64,000 nucleotides of DNA from Mycobacterium spongiae. GTDB taxonomy: Bacteria > Actinomycetota > Actinomycetes > Mycobacteriales > Mycobacteriaceae. The notes beneath the pieces were generated by a model. That model worked only from the letters and a program-made list of their open reading frames with translations, was not told the origin of the DNA and made no database searches. Below are positions 1 to 11,992 of the stretch, piece after piece; position 1 is the first letter of the stretch, and every line of letters starts with the position of its first letter. A program made the translations under genes and the position numbers. Where the stretch lies: contig NZ_CP046600.1 of NCBI RefSeq assembly GCF_018278905.1, positions 3,348,001-3,412,000 on the forward strand, in the 5' to 3' direction.

Positions 1-879
1 CCCGCACTGGTGCCCCTGTTTTTCGTCGCCAGGGAGGCCCGAAGGCACGTCAAAGTGGTGTTGTCGGGCGAGGGCGCCGACGAACTGTTCGGCGGCTACA
101 CCATCTACCGGGAGCCGCTGTCGTTGAAGCCCTTCGACTACCTCCCCCGGCCGGTGCGCCGCTCTATGGGAAAGGTGTCCAAACCGCTACCGGAGGGTAT
201 GCGCGGCAAGAGTCTGCTGCACCGCGGGTCGCTGACGCTCGAAGAGCGCTACTACGGCAATGCCCGCAGTTTTTCCGACGCCCAGCTGCGTGATGTACTG
301 CCCGGGTTCCGCGCGGACTGGACCCACACGGACGTGACGGCACCCATATATGCCAAGTCCGAGGGTTGGGATCCGGTGGCGCGGATGCAGCACATCGACC
401 TATTCACCTGGCTGCGCGGCGACATCTTGGTCAAGGCCGACAAGATGACGATGGCCAACTCGCTGGAGCTGCGGGTGCCATTCTTGGATCCGGAGGTGTT
501 CGCGGTGGCCTCCCGGCTGCCGCTGCAAGCCAAGATCACCCGCACCACGACCAAGTACGCGCTGCGGCGCGCGCTAGCCCCGGTTGTGCCCGCGCATGTC
601 CTGGACCGGCCCAAACTCGGGTTTCCGGTGCCCATCCGGCATTGGCTTCGAGCTGGCGAACTACTGGAGTGGGCCTACGAGATGGTGGGTTCGTCGCAGG
701 CCGATCACTTGGTCGACATGGTCGCCGTACGCCGGATGCTCGACGAGCACCGAAGCGGTGCCAGCGATCACAGCCGCAGACTGTGGACCGTGCTGATTTT
801 CATGTTGTGGCACGCAATCTTCGTCGAGAACACGGTCGCCCCGCAGATCAGCGAGCCGCAGTACCCGGTTCAGCTGTAG
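1..879 (+). CDS. asnB: Asparagine synthetase (glutamine-hydrolysing), C-terminal part
   Basis: The reading frame is open from the first base, so the gene begins outside the window and only about 292 C-terminal codons are seen. They hold the synthetase domain: the ATP-pyrophosphatase-family segment SGEGADELFGGY lies at about residues 22-33 of the visible part, followed by KADKMTMANSLELRVPFLD, the conserved core that closes the active site in AsnB enzymes. The N-terminal glutaminase domain is missing only because of the window edge. AsnB makes asparagine from aspartate, ATP and glutamine in the cytosol. The gene is convergent with adoK, with a hairpin in the 84-bp gap. Order and sequence fit Rv2201. 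Identification is secure; start and full length are not visible. Confidence 0.93.
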   Translation, partial: PALVPLFFVAREARRHVKVVLSGEGADELFGGYTIYREPLSLKPFDYLPRPVRRSMGKVSKPLPEGMRGKSLLHRGSLTLEERYYGNARSFSDAQLRDVLPGFRADWTHTDVTAPIYAKSEGWDPVARMQHIDLFTWLRGDILVKADKMTMANSLELRVPFLDPEVFAVASRLPLQAKITRTTTKYALRRALAPVVPAHVLDRPKLGFPVPIRHWLRAGELLEWAYEMVGSSQADHLVDMVAVRRMLDEHRSGASDHSRRLWTVLIFMLWHAIFVENTVAPQISEPQYPVQL

Positions 880-898
880 CCGGCCCCACCCTGGCAGG

Positions 899-950
899 CG
901 CAGAATCGCATCGGAGGGGCCTTCAGTGGCTCGCGCGGTGCGATTCTGCG
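899..950. terminator. Hairpin between convergent asnB and adoK
   Basis: Arms at 899-913 and 936-950 are complementary over 15 bp with one G-U wobble, around a 22-nt loop. The core arms read CAGAATCGCA and TGCGATTCTG. The position between two convergent stop codons suggests a bidirectional terminator. There is no U-tract, as is common in mycobacteria. Confidence 0.6.
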
Positions 951-963
951 TCTGCTCGGCAAA

Positions 964-2776
<1,813 letters not shown>

Positions 2777-2818
2777 CCGGGTCGAGGCGCACTACCGGCC
2801 GGCAGGCTATCGGGTGGG

Positions 2819-3175
2819 CTAGTTGAATGAATCCCCGCAGGCGCAGGAGCCGGTGGCGTTGGGGTTGTCGATCGTGAAGCCCTGCTTTTCGATGGTGTCG
2901 ACGAAATCGATCGAGGCGCCTTCCACATACGGCGCACTCATCCGGTCGACGGTCAGGGTCACACCACCGAACTCCACGTTGAGGTCGCCATCGAGCGTAC
3001 GGTCGTCAAAGAACAGGTTGTAGCGCAGTCCGGCGCATCCACCCGGTTGGACCGCAATCCGTAGCGTCAGATCGTCGCGTCCCTCCTGGTCCAGCAGGGA
3101 CTTAGCCTTGGTGGCGGCAGCCTCGGTCAGGATCACGCCGTGGGTTTTGGCGCTCGACTCGTTCTGCACCGTCAT
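2819..3175 (-). CDS. A-type iron-sulfur cluster carrier (ErpA/IscA-like, HesB family)
   Basis: A 118-residue protein that in this family delivers Fe-S clusters to client enzymes. The three ligand cysteines are present: one in QPGGCAGLRYNL (about residue 47) and two in the C-terminal GSCACGDSF. The ATG at 3175 follows AGGAGAA and gives MTVQNES; an upstream ATG at 3196 is open but lacks a ribosome site. It lies convergent to the Rv2203-like gene, with about 40 bp between them. In mycobacteria the main assembly machine is SUF; this protein (Rv2204c-like) would act downstream of it. A plausible client in this window is LipA, a 4Fe-4S enzyme, but that link is inference. Confidence 0.9.
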   Translation of the reverse strand: MTVQNESSAKTHGVILTEAAATKAKSLLDQEGRDDLTLRIAVQPGGCAGLRYNLFFDDRTLDGDLNVEFGGVTLTVDRMSAPYVEGASIDFVDTIEKQGFTIDNPNATGSCACGDSFN

Positions 3176-3259
3176 TGCTTCTCCTACATGGTTCATCGTT
3201 CGGCGAGCCCGTCTCGCGGGAATCCGGTCTGGAATCTGGGTCGGTAAAACCCATGCTTT

Positions 3260-4336
3260 TCAACGGTACCCTGCGGACGGGCTATTCCCGAGCCTTGCGG
3301 CCACCTGTGATGACAATCCCATGAGTTGGTTGGCCGCGTCGGCCAGGGCCAACCGTACCGAGCCGGTGTATTCGGCGATGGACAGCGCTGACATGATGCC
3401 CGCGAGGCGCGACGCCGATTTATCCAGCGACACCTGCCCCGCCAGCACTATCACTGGAATGCCCAACGGGCGCGCCGCAGCCGCAAGCTCGCCAACAACC
3501 TTTCCGTGCAGGGACTGCTCGTCGAACCGGCCCTCACCAGTGACGATCAGGTCTGCTTCGGCCAGATGGTCTGCCAGATGAGTGTGCTCGGCGATGATTG
3601 CCGCTCCAGACTCGCAGCGGCCGCCCAGCGCAAGCAGCCCAGCCCCGATGCCACCGGCAGCACCCGCGCCCGGCTCGGCGCTCACGGCACGCCCGGCGGC
3701 CGCGTCCAGCTCGCGCGCCCACGCCTCGAGTCGGCTTTCCAGCTCCGCGAGCGTGGCGGCGTCGGCGCCTTTCTGCGGGCCGAACACCCTGGCCGCGCCC
3801 CATGGCCCCAGTAGTGGGTAGTCGGAGTCTGACGCGGCGATCAGCTCGACGTCTGCCAGCTTGTGACGGGCGGCGTCAAGGCCCCCCAGCTCGGCGATCA
3901 GGCCGTTCCCGCCGTCCGTGCAGGCGCTGCCACCGAGCCCCACGACGATGCGCGCCGCGCCGGACTGCAGCGCGGCGCCGATGAGCTGGCCAACTCCCCT
4001 GCTGTGCGCGGCGAGCGCGGTCTCCGGCGTCGGCGGACCGCCCAATAGGGTCAGGCCACACGCCTGAGCACACTCGAGGTATGCGGTTGCCGAGCGCGCA
4101 TCGAACACCCATTCCGCTTTGACGGGGGCGTCCAGGGGACCCAACACCTGCAGCTGCCGAGACTCCCCCAGCCGACCGCGGAGCACGTCGACGAAACCTG
4201 GGCCGCCGTCGGACTGCGGAGCGATGATGAACGAATCGCCCGGTCGTGACCGGGTCCAGCCCGTCGCGATAGCCGCGGCCGCATCTACCGCCGACAGGCT
4301 GCCCCCGTAGCAGTCTGGCGCCACGAGCACCCGCAT
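3260..4336 (-). CDS. Glycerate kinase family protein
   Basis: The 358-residue product matches the bacterial glycerate kinase family (GK type, Pfam Gly_kinase), which phosphorylates D-glycerate. Diagnostic segments are the N-terminal [32 protein letters not shown] (about 137-152), [13 protein letters not shown] (about 230-242) and [15 protein letters not shown] (about 272-286), all nucleotide/substrate loops of the fold. The start at 4336 gives the family-typical N-terminus MRVLVAP and the length I recall for Rv2205c; an upstream ATG at 4405 is also open. Substrate has not been tested for this branch as far as I know, so glycerate is a family inference. Confidence 0.85.
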   Translation of the reverse strand: MRVLVAPDCYGGSLSAVDAAAAIATGWTRSRPGDSFIIAPQSDGGPGFVDVLRGRLGESRQLQVLGPLDAPVKAEWVFDARSATAYLECAQACGLTLLGGPPTPETALAAHSRGVGQLIGAALQSGAARIVVGLGGSACTDGGNGLIAELGGLDAARHKLADVELIAASDSDYPLLGPWGAARVFGPQKGADAATLAELESRLEAWARELDAAAGRAVSAEPGAGAAGGIGAGLLALGGRCESGAAIIAEHTHLADHLAEADLIVTGEGRFDEQSLHGKVVGELAAAARPLGIPVIVLAGQVSLDKSASRLAGIMSALSIAEYTGSVRLALADAANQLMGLSSQVAARLGNSPSAGYR

Positions 4337-4493
4337 CGCGGGTAGCTGGAGCCGACCGGGCGCGAGACCGTCGGCAGCACTACCCGAGGCGAGCGAGCCG
4401 TCCATCAGAATCAGGGTAGGGCCCCGACTCGTCGACGTGTCGCCAACCCACGCAAATTACGGCCCGGGCGGGTCGCGAAGTAACCTGGCGACT

Positions 4494-5198
4494 GTGAAGC
4501 TGCTGGGCCGCAAGAGGGACCGCGACGAGGGTGTTGGTGCATCTGCGGAGGCCGGTTCCGGGCCGGGCTCTCCGATAGGGTCGCCGGACGGCGCCCGGCC
4601 AGACGCGCCACGTGGGTCACATACGACCGATCCCAAGGGACGGCCGACGCCCAAGCGCAGCGATGCCGCTCGGCGGCGCAAGGGCCCCGTCGCGCCGGCA
4701 CCCATGACTGCCGCCGAGGCGCGCGCCAGGCGCAAATTGCTGGCCCGGCCCAAACTCAGCAGGCAGGAACGCCGGGCCGACCGAGCCGCAAGCCGTGCCC
4801 GCATGGCGGACCGCCGCGATCGCATGATGGCTGGCGAGGAGGCCTACCTGCTACCTCGCGACCGGGGACCGATCCGCCGCTACGTCCGTGACCTGGTGGA
4901 TTCCCGGCGCAATGTGCTCGGCTTGTTCATGCCGTCGGCGCTGGCCCTGCTGTTCGTCATGTTCGCGGTTCCCCAAGTTCAGCTATACATGTCTCCTGCG
5001 ATGCTGTTGCTCATGGCGCTGATGGCGATCGACGCGATCCTTCTGGGTCGCAAGGTCGGCCGGCTTGTCGACGCGAAGTTCCCGTCCAACACCGAAAGCC
5101 ATTGGAAGTTAGGGCTTTACGCTGCCGGCAGGGCGTCCCAGATGCGCCGGATGCGGGCACCCCGCCCCCAAGTCAAGCGCGGTAGCAGTGTTGCGTAG
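4494..5198 (+). CDS. Small integral membrane protein, DUF3043 (Rv2206-like)
   Basis: 234 residues. The first about 140 are hydrophilic, rich in Arg, Ala, Pro and Lys, with a basic stretch around [31 protein letters not shown]. Two close hydrophobic helices follow (about 142-160, [19 protein letters not shown]; and about 167-183), then a short basic C-terminus. This is the layout of actinobacterial DUF3043 proteins, whose function is unknown. GTG at 4494 is chosen because it yields [13 protein letters not shown], matching my recollection of Rv2206; the open frame runs up to 4437. It is divergent from the glycerate kinase gene and stands alone. Confidence 0.8.
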   Translation: MKLLGRKRDRDEGVGASAEAGSGPGSPIGSPDGARPDAPRGSHTTDPKGRPTPKRSDAARRRKGPVAPAPMTAAEARARRKLLARPKLSRQERRADRAASRARMADRRDRMMAGEEAYLLPRDRGPIRRYVRDLVDSRRNVLGLFMPSALALLFVMFAVPQVQLYMSPAMLLLMALMAIDAILLGRKVGRLVDAKFPSNTESHWKLGLYAAGRASQMRRMRAPRPQVKRGSSVA

Positions 5199-5314
5199 CA
5201 GCAGCCGGAAAGCCGCAGGGCGCCCGTCATGACTCCGCGGGGCACCCTGGTCGTCATGCCGACGACAACGTCCGGGCCTCGGTCTCCCGCACTCGCGATC
5301 ACGCGGTCGTGACG

Positions 5315-6418
5315 ATGATCGGATTCGCCCCGGTGCCGGCACCCGATGCAGACGCCGAAGCGGCGGCCCGCGCTCGCCAGGATGCCCTGACGAAGCCGCG
5401 GGGTGCACTGGGCCGCCTCGAAGACCTGTCGGTCTGGGTCGCGGCATGTCAGGGACATTGCCCGCCACGGGCGTTCGAACGCGCGCGGGTGGTGGTGTTC
5501 GCCGGTGACCACGGGGTGGCCCAGTCCGGGGTATCGGCCTACCCATCCGAAGTCACCGCGCAGATGGTGGCCACCATCGACGATGGCGGAGCGGCGATCA
5601 ACGCGCTGGCCGCAGTCACCGGCGCCACGGTGCGTGTTGCCGACATCGCGGTCGACGCGGACGCACGCTCAGAGCAGATCGGCGCCCACAAGATCCGGCG
5701 CAGCAGCGGCGATATCGCCGCTGGGGACGCGCTGACCGACGAGGAAACCGCCGCCGCCGTCGCGGCCGGCCAGCGGATCGCCGACGAGGAGGTCGACGCC
5801 GGGGCCGACCTGCTGATCGCCGGCGATATGGGAATCGGAAACACGACCCCGGCCGCGGTTCTGGTGGCCGCGCTGACCGACGCCGAGCCGGTCGCGGTAG
5901 TCGGTTCTGGCACCGGTATCGACGACGCCGGCTGGGCACGCAAGACCACCGCGATTCGCGACGCCCTCTTTCGAGCGCGACCGTTGTCGGGCGACCCCGT
6001 CGGGTTGCTGCGCTGCTGCGGGGGCGCTGACCTCGCGGCAATCGCCGGCTTTTGCGCCCAGGCGGCGATCCGGCGCACCCCACTGCTGCTCGACGGCATG
6101 GCGGTCACTGCCGCGGCACTGATCGCCGAGCGCTTGGCCCCCGGTGCCCACCGGTGGTGGCAAGCCGGTCACCGGTCCATCGAACCGGGTCATGAGCTGG
6201 CCCTGGCGACTCTCAGGCTGGAGCCGATCGTGGACCTGCGGATGCGCCTGGGCGAGGGCACCGGAGCAGTGGTGGCGCTGGCGGTGTTGCGCGCAGCGGT
6301 CGCGGCGCTGTCATCGATGGCGACCTTCCCCGAAGCTGGGGTGGCCGGGGTAGCCGGGGTGAACACGGCCGTTGGTGACAGCGCCGATACGCCCGCTCCC
6401 CCAGCAGCCTCACCATGA
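5315..6418 (+). CDS. cobT: Nicotinate-nucleotide:dimethylbenzimidazole phosphoribosyltransferase
   Basis: CobT transfers phosphoribose from nicotinate mononucleotide to dimethylbenzimidazole, making the alpha-ribazole phosphate used as the lower ligand of cobalamin. The 367-residue protein has the family core segments [30 protein letters not shown] (about 55-72), [13 protein letters not shown] (about 170-182) and [13 protein letters not shown] near 310-322, whose Glu is the catalytic base in the Salmonella enzyme. ATG at 5315 gives the usual MIGFAP start; a GTG two codons earlier is an alternative. The stop overlaps the cobS start by four bases (ATGA), so the two are translationally coupled. 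The C-terminus carries a VAGVAGV run and an APPAAS tail of low complexity. Confidence 0.95.
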   Translation: MIGFAPVPAPDADAEAAARARQDALTKPRGALGRLEDLSVWVAACQGHCPPRAFERARVVVFAGDHGVAQSGVSAYPSEVTAQMVATIDDGGAAINALAAVTGATVRVADIAVDADARSEQIGAHKIRRSSGDIAAGDALTDEETAAAVAAGQRIADEEVDAGADLLIAGDMGIGNTTPAAVLVAALTDAEPVAVVGSGTGIDDAGWARKTTAIRDALFRARPLSGDPVGLLRCCGGADLAAIAGFCAQAAIRRTPLLLDGMAVTAAALIAERLAPGAHRWWQAGHRSIEPGHELALATLRLEPIVDLRMRLGEGTGAVVALAVLRAAVAALSSMATFPEAGVAGVAGVNTAVGDSADTPAPPAASP

Positions 6419-7173
6419 TGCGTTCGCTGGCAGCGGCATTCGCGTTCGAAACGGTGCTGCCGGTCCCCCGCGCGGTCGCCGCGCCGATCGGCCGCGGAGC
6501 CATGACCGCGCTGCCGGTCGTCGGCGCCGTGCTCGGTGGGTTGACCGCGGCCATCACGTGGGCAGGCACGCTGGCATTCGGCTCGTCTGGTTCGCTGCCC
6601 GGATTGCTCGCGGTGGCGGTCCTGCTGGTTTCCACACGCGGCCTGCACATCGATGGCGTCGCCGATACCGCCGACGGGCTGGGCTGCTACGGGCCGCCGC
6701 AGCGTGCACTTGCGGTGATGCGCGACGGGTCGACCGGACCGTTCGGTGTGGCCGCGGTTGTGTTGGCAATCACGTCGCAGGCACTGGCGTTTTCGGCGCT
6801 TGGCTCCGCCGGGATCCGCTGGGTCCCGGGGATTGTGGTGGCGATCGTCGCCGGCCGGGTCACCGCGGTCCTGGCCTGTCGGCCGTCCCTGCCGGCGGCG
6901 CAGGGCAGCACCCTGGGCGCCCGGGTCGCCGGTACGCAGCCCACAGCCGTGGCAACTGCCTGGCTCGTCGTCCTCGTCGTCGTGTCGCTGATGGCCAGTC
7001 CGCGGCTATGGCAAGGACCGGTGGCGGTGCTGTTGGCGGTGTTTGGCGGCACGGCCCTGGTCGTGCACTGCGCACGCCGGTTCGGCGGCATCACCGGTGA
7101 CGTGCTGGGCGCGGCAATCGAACTGACGACGACGATAAGCGCCGTAGCGCTTGCCGGCATGGTCCGGCTCTAG
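6415..7173 (+). CDS. cobS: Adenosylcobinamide-GDP ribazoletransferase (cobalamin synthase)
   Basis: CobS joins alpha-ribazole (phosphate) to adenosylcobinamide-GDP, the last assembly step of cobalamin, at the inner membrane. The 252-residue protein is hydrophobic throughout, with several predicted helices, and contains the family motif [17 protein letters not shown] (about 77-93) with its acidic residues and DGSTGPFGV (about 106-114). It overlaps cobT by four bases and completes a two-gene unit for lower-ligand activation and attachment. M. tuberculosis Rv2208 has nearly the same length. No cobalamin riboswitch was recognised upstream of cobT. Confidence 0.94.
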   Translation: MMRSLAAAFAFETVLPVPRAVAAPIGRGAMTALPVVGAVLGGLTAAITWAGTLAFGSSGSLPGLLAVAVLLVSTRGLHIDGVADTADGLGCYGPPQRALAVMRDGSTGPFGVAAVVLAITSQALAFSALGSAGIRWVPGIVVAIVAGRVTAVLACRPSLPAAQGSTLGARVAGTQPTAVATAWLVVLVVVSLMASPRLWQGPVAVLLAVFGGTALVVHCARRFGGITGDVLGAAIELTTTISAVALAGMVRL

Positions 7174-7431
7174 CTGCTTATCGGCATTCGGGTCACGAAC
7201 CCGCCGCGCAATCGTCGCGACGCCGGCCAACCTGGCGCACCGCGCGAAACCCGGCTCGGTTCAATGGGTCACGCATCGACGACGTCAATAACTACGCGCT
7301 TACACGTAGCCTGGCGAAATCCTGTTGCTTTCATCCGTCTCCTCCGATATTACGAAAGTGCTTGCGTACCCGCCTTTCGGATAGATGAAAGGTGGTTCCC
7401 TGCGACAAGCAGTGGAGCGAAAGGATGCGCG

Positions 7432-8466
7432 ATGACGTTACGCGCTGTCCACAACTTCTCGACCGACCTTGGGCAAGCGCTCTTGCGACGCGCGCGAAGT
7501 GATTGTGATCCCTTCTTGCGCAGGGCCATTGGATCCATACGGGAGCCGCTGGCGACCATGGCCGGATACCACCGCGGCTGGTGGAACGCCCATGGATCTA
7601 TGTCAGAAGGCTCCTCGGGCAAGGCGCTTCGCGCTGCCCTTGTGCTGGCGGCGGCAGGAGCCTGCGACGGCGATACCAGCGCGGCCACCCCTGTTGCGGC
7701 CGCCGTTGAGCTGGTGCACGATTTCACGTTGTTGCACGACGATGTGATGGATCGTGACTCGACCCGTAGGGGAAGACCAACGGTATGGAGTGTGTGGGGC
7801 ATCGACAGCGCAATCCTGCTGGGCGACGCGCTGCATGCGGCAGCGATCCGGGCATTGACCCAACTACGCGATCCCTCCGTCGCAGTCGAAGCGATCATGC
7901 GCTTGGAGACCGCGTGCCGGGACATGTGCATTGGCCAATTCGAGGACTGCAGGTCTGAAGGCCGCCCGGACGTGACGATCGATGACTACCTCCGCATAGC
8001 AGCGGGAAAGACTGCTGCCCTGACCGCGTGCTGTTGCGCGTTAGGGGCTCTGAGTGCGAATGCGGACCGCGCGACTCTGGCCGCGTTGGAACAGTTTGGC
8101 TACGAACTGGGGCTCGCGTTTCAAGTCGTGGACGATCTGATTGGCATCTGGGGCGACCCGGCCGTGACGGGAAAGCCGGTCGGCAATGATCTTGGCCGGC
8201 GCAAGTCGTCGCTGCCGGTTGTTGCCGCGCTCAATTCACGAACCGGAGCTGCCGTCGAATTGGGGGCGCTCTACCAAACAACAGTCGCAATGACGCAAAG
8301 CGATATCGATCGGGCTGCGGCGCTTGTCGAGGTCGCCGGGGGCCGCCAGGCGGCACAACAATACGCCGATACACGAATCCAGAACGCTATTGGAGCGCTT
8401 CCCGACGGGGTGCGATCGGAAGATCTCGTCGCCTTGGCACAACTGGCTTGCCGCCGGGAGCACTGA
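7432..8466 (+). CDS. Isoprenyl diphosphate synthase (polyprenyl synthetase family)
   Basis: 344 residues. It has both aspartate-rich motifs of trans-isoprenyl diphosphate synthases: DFTLLHDDVMDRD at about 98-110 (DDxxD) and FQVVDDLIGIWGD at about 230-242 (DDxxxD), plus GKALRAALVLAAAGA near residue 65 and the late lysine segment VGNDLGRRKSSLP. Such enzymes condense isopentenyl diphosphate with allylic diphosphates; product length (farnesyl, geranylgeranyl or longer) cannot be read with confidence. ATG at 7432 follows AAAGGATG; the open frame extends to 7264 without similarity. No terpene cyclase or carotenoid gene is adjacent, so it looks like a stand-alone prenyl donor gene. It occupies the place between cobS and ilvE where I recall membrane protein gene Rv2209 in M. 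tuberculosis. Confidence 0.9.
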   Translation: MTLRAVHNFSTDLGQALLRRARSDCDPFLRRAIGSIREPLATMAGYHRGWWNAHGSMSEGSSGKALRAALVLAAAGACDGDTSAATPVAAAVELVHDFTLLHDDVMDRDSTRRGRPTVWSVWGIDSAILLGDALHAAAIRALTQLRDPSVAVEAIMRLETACRDMCIGQFEDCRSEGRPDVTIDDYLRIAAGKTAALTACCCALGALSANADRATLAALEQFGYELGLAFQVVDDLIGIWGDPAVTGKPVGNDLGRRKSSLPVVAALNSRTGAAVELGALYQTTVAMTQSDIDRAAALVEVAGGRQAAQQYADTRIQNAIGALPDGVRSEDLVALAQLACRREH

Positions 8467-8524
8467 AGCACCCTCGTGGCACCCTCATGGGAGAACCGAG
8501 ACCTCAGCCGGACCTGCGGGCGAC

Positions 8525-9631
8525 CTAACCCAGGCGCGCCATCCAGCCGTGGGTGTCGGCGAACGTCCCGCGTTGGATCCCGGTCAATGTGTCGCGCAGA
8601 GCCATGGTCACTTCGCCCGGCTGACCGTCGGCGATCGTGAATTCAGCGTCACCGTATTTCACCCGAGCAACCGGAGTGATGACCGCGGCGGTGCCGCAGG
8701 CGAAAACCTCGGTGATCTCGCCGGCGGCGGCCTTCTTCTGCCACTCGTCGATATCGATCTTGCGTTCTTCGACAGCGAATCCAGCATCGGTAGCTAACTG
8801 CAGCAACGAATCCCGCGTGATGCCCGCCAGCAGTGAGCCCGACAGTTCCGGGGTGACCAGGCGCGCTGACCCGCCGCTGCCCAGCACGAAGAAGATGTTC
8901 ATCCCGCCCATTTCTTCGATGAAGCGCCGCTCGACTGCGTCCAGCCACACCACCTGATCGCAACCGTTCTCCGCGGCTTCAGCCTGCGCCAGCAGCGAGG
9001 CGGCGTAGTTTCCGCCGAACTTGGCCGCACCGGTACCGCCCGGACTGGCCCGCACGTACTCCGTCGATACCCACACGCTGACCGGGTTGATGCCGCCCTT
9101 GAAGTACGCGCCGGCGGGCGATGCGACCAGCAGGTACCGATATTCCTTGGCTGGCCTCACCCCAAGCCCTGGCTCGGTGGCGAAGATGAACGGCCGCAAG
9201 TACAGCGCCTCTTCGCCGCCGGCCGGGGGCACCCAGGCGGCGTCGACCGCGATCAGCTGACGCAGGCACTCGGTGAACAGTTCGCCGGGCAATTCCGGAA
9301 TAGCGATCCGGCGCGCCGAGGAGCGCAACCTGGCGGCATTGGCGTCGGGACGAAAGCACACGATCGACCCGTCCGCCCAGCGGTAGGCCTTGAGCCCTTC
9401 GAATACTTCCTGTGCGTAATGCAACACAATCGCGGAGGGATCGAGCTCAATTGGGCCGTAAGGGATTACGCGCGGGTTGTGCCAACCCCGGCTGTCGGTG
9501 TAATCGATGGACACCATGTGGTCGGTGTGGTACTTACCGAACCCCGGATCCGCCAGGATCGATTCACGCTCCGCGCCAGTAGCCGGTGTGGCCGCGCGCG
9601 AAACCGTGAACTCAAATGGTCCGCTGGTCAT
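8525..9631 (-). CDS. ilvE: Branched-chain amino acid aminotransferase, PLP-dependent class IV
   Basis: Transaminates 2-keto acids with glutamate to give leucine, isoleucine and valine. The 368-residue protein carries [28 protein letters not shown] (family block near residues 58-85), the PLP-lysine segment [13 protein letters not shown] (about 198-210), the [23 protein letters not shown] block, and the phosphate-binding [15 protein letters not shown] near the C-terminus. ATG at 9631 gives [10 protein letters not shown] and the length known for M. tuberculosis IlvE; the open frame reaches 9742 but overlaps gcvT. It is convergent with the polyprenyl synthase gene and downstream of gcvT on the same strand, with a gap of 65 bp. 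Confidence 0.96.
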   Translation of the reverse strand: MTSGPFEFTVSRAATPATGAERESILADPGFGKYHTDHMVSIDYTDSRGWHNPRVIPYGPIELDPSAIVLHYAQEVFEGLKAYRWADGSIVCFRPDANAARLRSSARRIAIPELPGELFTECLRQLIAVDAAWVPPAGGEEALYLRPFIFATEPGLGVRPAKEYRYLLVASPAGAYFKGGINPVSVWVSTEYVRASPGGTGAAKFGGNYAASLLAQAEAAENGCDQVVWLDAVERRFIEEMGGMNIFFVLGSGGSARLVTPELSGSLLAGITRDSLLQLATDAGFAVEERKIDIDEWQKKAAAGEITEVFACGTAAVITPVARVKYGDAEFTIADGQPGEVTMALRDTLTGIQRGTFADTHGWMARLG

Positions 9632-9696
9632 GGCGCCGATTCTAGTCCGCGCGCCATTGAGCGTTGGCTGCTCACGTGAGACCTCGCGAGGCCCGG

Positions 9697-10800
9697 TCAG
9701 CGCGTCTTGACGGCAACGAACGGGGGACGCACCACGTCGCACTCAACACCCCGGCCGCGCACATCGACGCTGACCTGCTGCCCGTCCTCAACGCCGGCAT
9801 CGGTGTCGATGAGCGCCAGCGCGATCCCAGCCTGCAGCGTTGGCGAAAACGTTCCCGACGTGGTGACACCCACTGCGCGATCCCCGCAATTGACCGTGAG
9901 CCCGGGGCGCAACACGCCGCGGCCGACCGCGCGCAGCCCGCGAAGGAGCCGCCGGGGACCCGCCGCTTTCTCGGCCACCAATGCGTCACGACCGAAGAAG
10001 GCGTCCTTCTTCCAGCCAATCGCCCAGCCGCAGCGCGCCTGCAGCGGCGATATATCGAGCGAAAGTTCGTGCCCGTGCAGCGGGTAGCCCATTTCGGTGC
10101 GCAGCGTGTCGCGCGCGCCCAGACCAGCCAGCTGACCGCCCGCGTCGGCGACCGCGGCCACCAGCGCGTCGAATACCACGCCGGCGGAGTCCCACGACGG
10201 AAGCAGTTCATAGCCATGCTCGCCGGTGTATCCGGTGCGGCAGACGCGCACCGCCGCGCCGGAATACGAGGAATCGGCGTAGCCCATGTAGTCCATGTCG
10301 GTAGGCAGCCCTAATGCGGTGAGCACCTCGGTGGACCGCGGCCCCTGCACCGCCAGCACCGCATAGGAGCGATGCAGGTCGGTGATGGTCAAGGCGCCGG
10401 GTGCGGCCGCCTGTAGTGCCGCGACCACCCCGGCCGTGTTGGCGGCGTTGGGCACCAGGAAAATTTCGTCGTCGTCGACGTAGTAAGCAATCAAGTCATC
10501 GACGACGCCGCCGGAATCGTTGCAGCACAACGTGTATTGCGCTTTCCCCGGTCGGATGCGCCCCAGGTCGTTGGTCAGCGCCGAGTTGACGAACTCGGCC
10601 GCACCCGGCCCGGAAACCAGCGCTTTGCCGAGGTGGCTGACGTCGAACAAGCCGACGGCCTCGCGCGTGGCTTTGTGCTCACCTACGGTCCCGGCATACG
10701 ACACCGGCATCTGCCAGCCGCCGAACTCGGCGAAAGTAGCGCCCAAGGCGCGGTGGCGGTCTTCTAGCGGTCCCTGAAGTAACTCCGGTGCATCACTCAC
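9697..10800 (-). CDS. gcvT: Aminomethyltransferase (glycine cleavage system T protein)
   Basis: Transfers the methylene carbon from the aminomethyl-lipoyl H protein to tetrahydrofolate, releasing ammonia. 367 residues; family segments include [22 protein letters not shown] (folate-site region, about 26-47), [33 protein letters not shown] (about 186-199), [20 protein letters not shown] (about 228-247) and [13 protein letters not shown]. Start is GTG at 10800, reading MSDAPELL. It is divergent from the adenylyl cyclase gene with only 44 bp between the two GTG starts, so their promoters must overlap. Genes for the H, P and L proteins are not in this window. The T protein needs lipoylated GcvH, so lipB/lipA further along serve the same pathway. 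Confidence 0.95.
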   Translation of the reverse strand: MSDAPELLQGPLEDRHRALGATFAEFGGWQMPVSYAGTVGEHKATREAVGLFDVSHLGKALVSGPGAAEFVNSALTNDLGRIRPGKAQYTLCCNDSGGVVDDLIAYYVDDDEIFLVPNAANTAGVVAALQAAAPGALTITDLHRSYAVLAVQGPRSTEVLTALGLPTDMDYMGYADSSYSGAAVRVCRTGYTGEHGYELLPSWDSAGVVFDALVAAVADAGGQLAGLGARDTLRTEMGYPLHGHELSLDISPLQARCGWAIGWKKDAFFGRDALVAEKAAGPRRLLRGLRAVGRGVLRPGLTVNCGDRAVGVTTSGTFSPTLQAGIALALIDTDAGVEDGQQVSVDVRGRGVECDVVRPPFVAVKTR

Positions 10801-10844
10801 GACGTGCCACCCTAATCGGCGCCGCTACTGGCACACTTGGGTAG

Positions 10845-11945
10845 GTGTCCGATTCGCTCGACTTTGAGGCGCTGGAAGCCGCCGGCATCGCCAACCCGCG
10901 CGAGCGGGCCGACCTGATCAAGTACCTCGACGACCTGGGCTTCACGATCGACGAGATGGCCGAAGCGGAACGTCGCGACCGGCTGTTCGGGCTCGCGGGC
11001 GATGTCCTGCAATGGTCGGGTCCCCCGATCTACACCGTGGCGACCGCAGCCGAGGAACTCGGATTGTCCGCCGACGACGTCGCCAACGCCTGGGCCTTGC
11101 TCGGCCTGACCATTTCCGGTGCCGACGTTCCCGCGCTGAGCCAGGCCGATGTCGACGCACTGCGGACCTGGGTCGCGTTGAAGGCCGTCGTGGGCGAGGA
11201 CGGTGCGTTCGGCCTGCTGCGCGTGCTCGGCGCCGCGATGGCCCGGCTCGCGGAAGCCGAGTCGACCATGATCCGCGCCGGCATGCCCGACATCCAGATG
11301 ACGCACACCCAGGACGAACTCGCCACGGCGCAGGCCTACCGGTCCATCGCCGAGTTCGTTCCCCGGATGGGGACCCTGATCGACGTCGTTCACCGCCACC
11401 ATCTGACCAGCGCACGAACCTACTTCGAGGGTGTCATTCAAGACACTTCGGCGACCGTGACGTGCGGCGTCGGTTTTGCCGATCTATCCAGCTTCACGGT
11501 GTTGACCCAGTCGCTGGAACCCGCGCAGCTGCAGGACTTGCTCAACGAGTTCGGCGCCACCGTCGCCGACGTGGTGCATGCCGACGGCGGTAGGGTGGTC
11601 AAGTTCATCGGCGATGCTGTGATGTGGGTGAGTCCGACAGCCGAGCGACTGGTGCAGGCGGCGATCGATCTTGTCGACCATCCCAAGGCACGCGAGGCCG
11701 CGCTCCAGGTCCGCGCGGGTCTGGCGTACGGCACGGTGTTGGCCATCAGCGGTGACTATTTCGGCAATCCGGTCAACCTCGCGGCGCGACTCGTTGCGGC
11801 CGCTGCCCCGGGCCAGATCCTGGCCGCACCGGCGCTGCACGACAAATTGCCTGACTGGCCCGCGATCGCTCACGGTCCGCTGACGCTCAAGGGATTCCAG
11901 GCCCCGGTGACCGCGTTCGAACTGCGGGGCGATCCCAGCGGGTGA
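10845..11945 (+). CDS. Class III adenylyl cyclase with N-terminal regulatory domain (Rv2212-like)
   Basis: 366 residues. An N-terminal helical regulatory domain (about 1-190) precedes a C-terminal class III cyclase domain. In the latter, CGVGFADLSSFTVLTQSL (about 207-224) and KFIGDAVMWVSP (about 252-263) each supply a metal-binding aspartate, and GDYFGNPVNLAARLVAAA (about 304-321) supplies the Asn/Arg transition-state residues. It therefore has a full set for ATP to cAMP conversion as a homodimer. From literature memory, the M. tuberculosis Rv2212 cyclase is pH-sensing and stimulated by unsaturated fatty acids through the N-terminal domain; whether this holds here is inference. GTG at 10845 shares a 44-bp divergent spacer with gcvT. 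Confidence 0.93.
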   Translation: MSDSLDFEALEAAGIANPRERADLIKYLDDLGFTIDEMAEAERRDRLFGLAGDVLQWSGPPIYTVATAAEELGLSADDVANAWALLGLTISGADVPALSQADVDALRTWVALKAVVGEDGAFGLLRVLGAAMARLAEAESTMIRAGMPDIQMTHTQDELATAQAYRSIAEFVPRMGTLIDVVHRHHLTSARTYFEGVIQDTSATVTCGVGFADLSSFTVLTQSLEPAQLQDLLNEFGATVADVVHADGGRVVKFIGDAVMWVSPTAERLVQAAIDLVDHPKAREAALQVRAGLAYGTVLAISGDYFGNPVNLAARLVAAAAPGQILAAPALHDKLPDWPAIAHGPLTLKGFQAPVTAFELRGDPSG

Positions 11946-11992
11946 TCTGCTGCCGCCCTGCTCGGAGCCCGCAGTGACTAGGGTGGTTGCCC

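Noticed and set aside
7174..7431. Cobalamin or other riboswitch near cobT-cobS / polyprenyl synthase
   Set aside because: No B12-box-like core or recognisable aptamer fold; only an ordinary 258-bp spacer.
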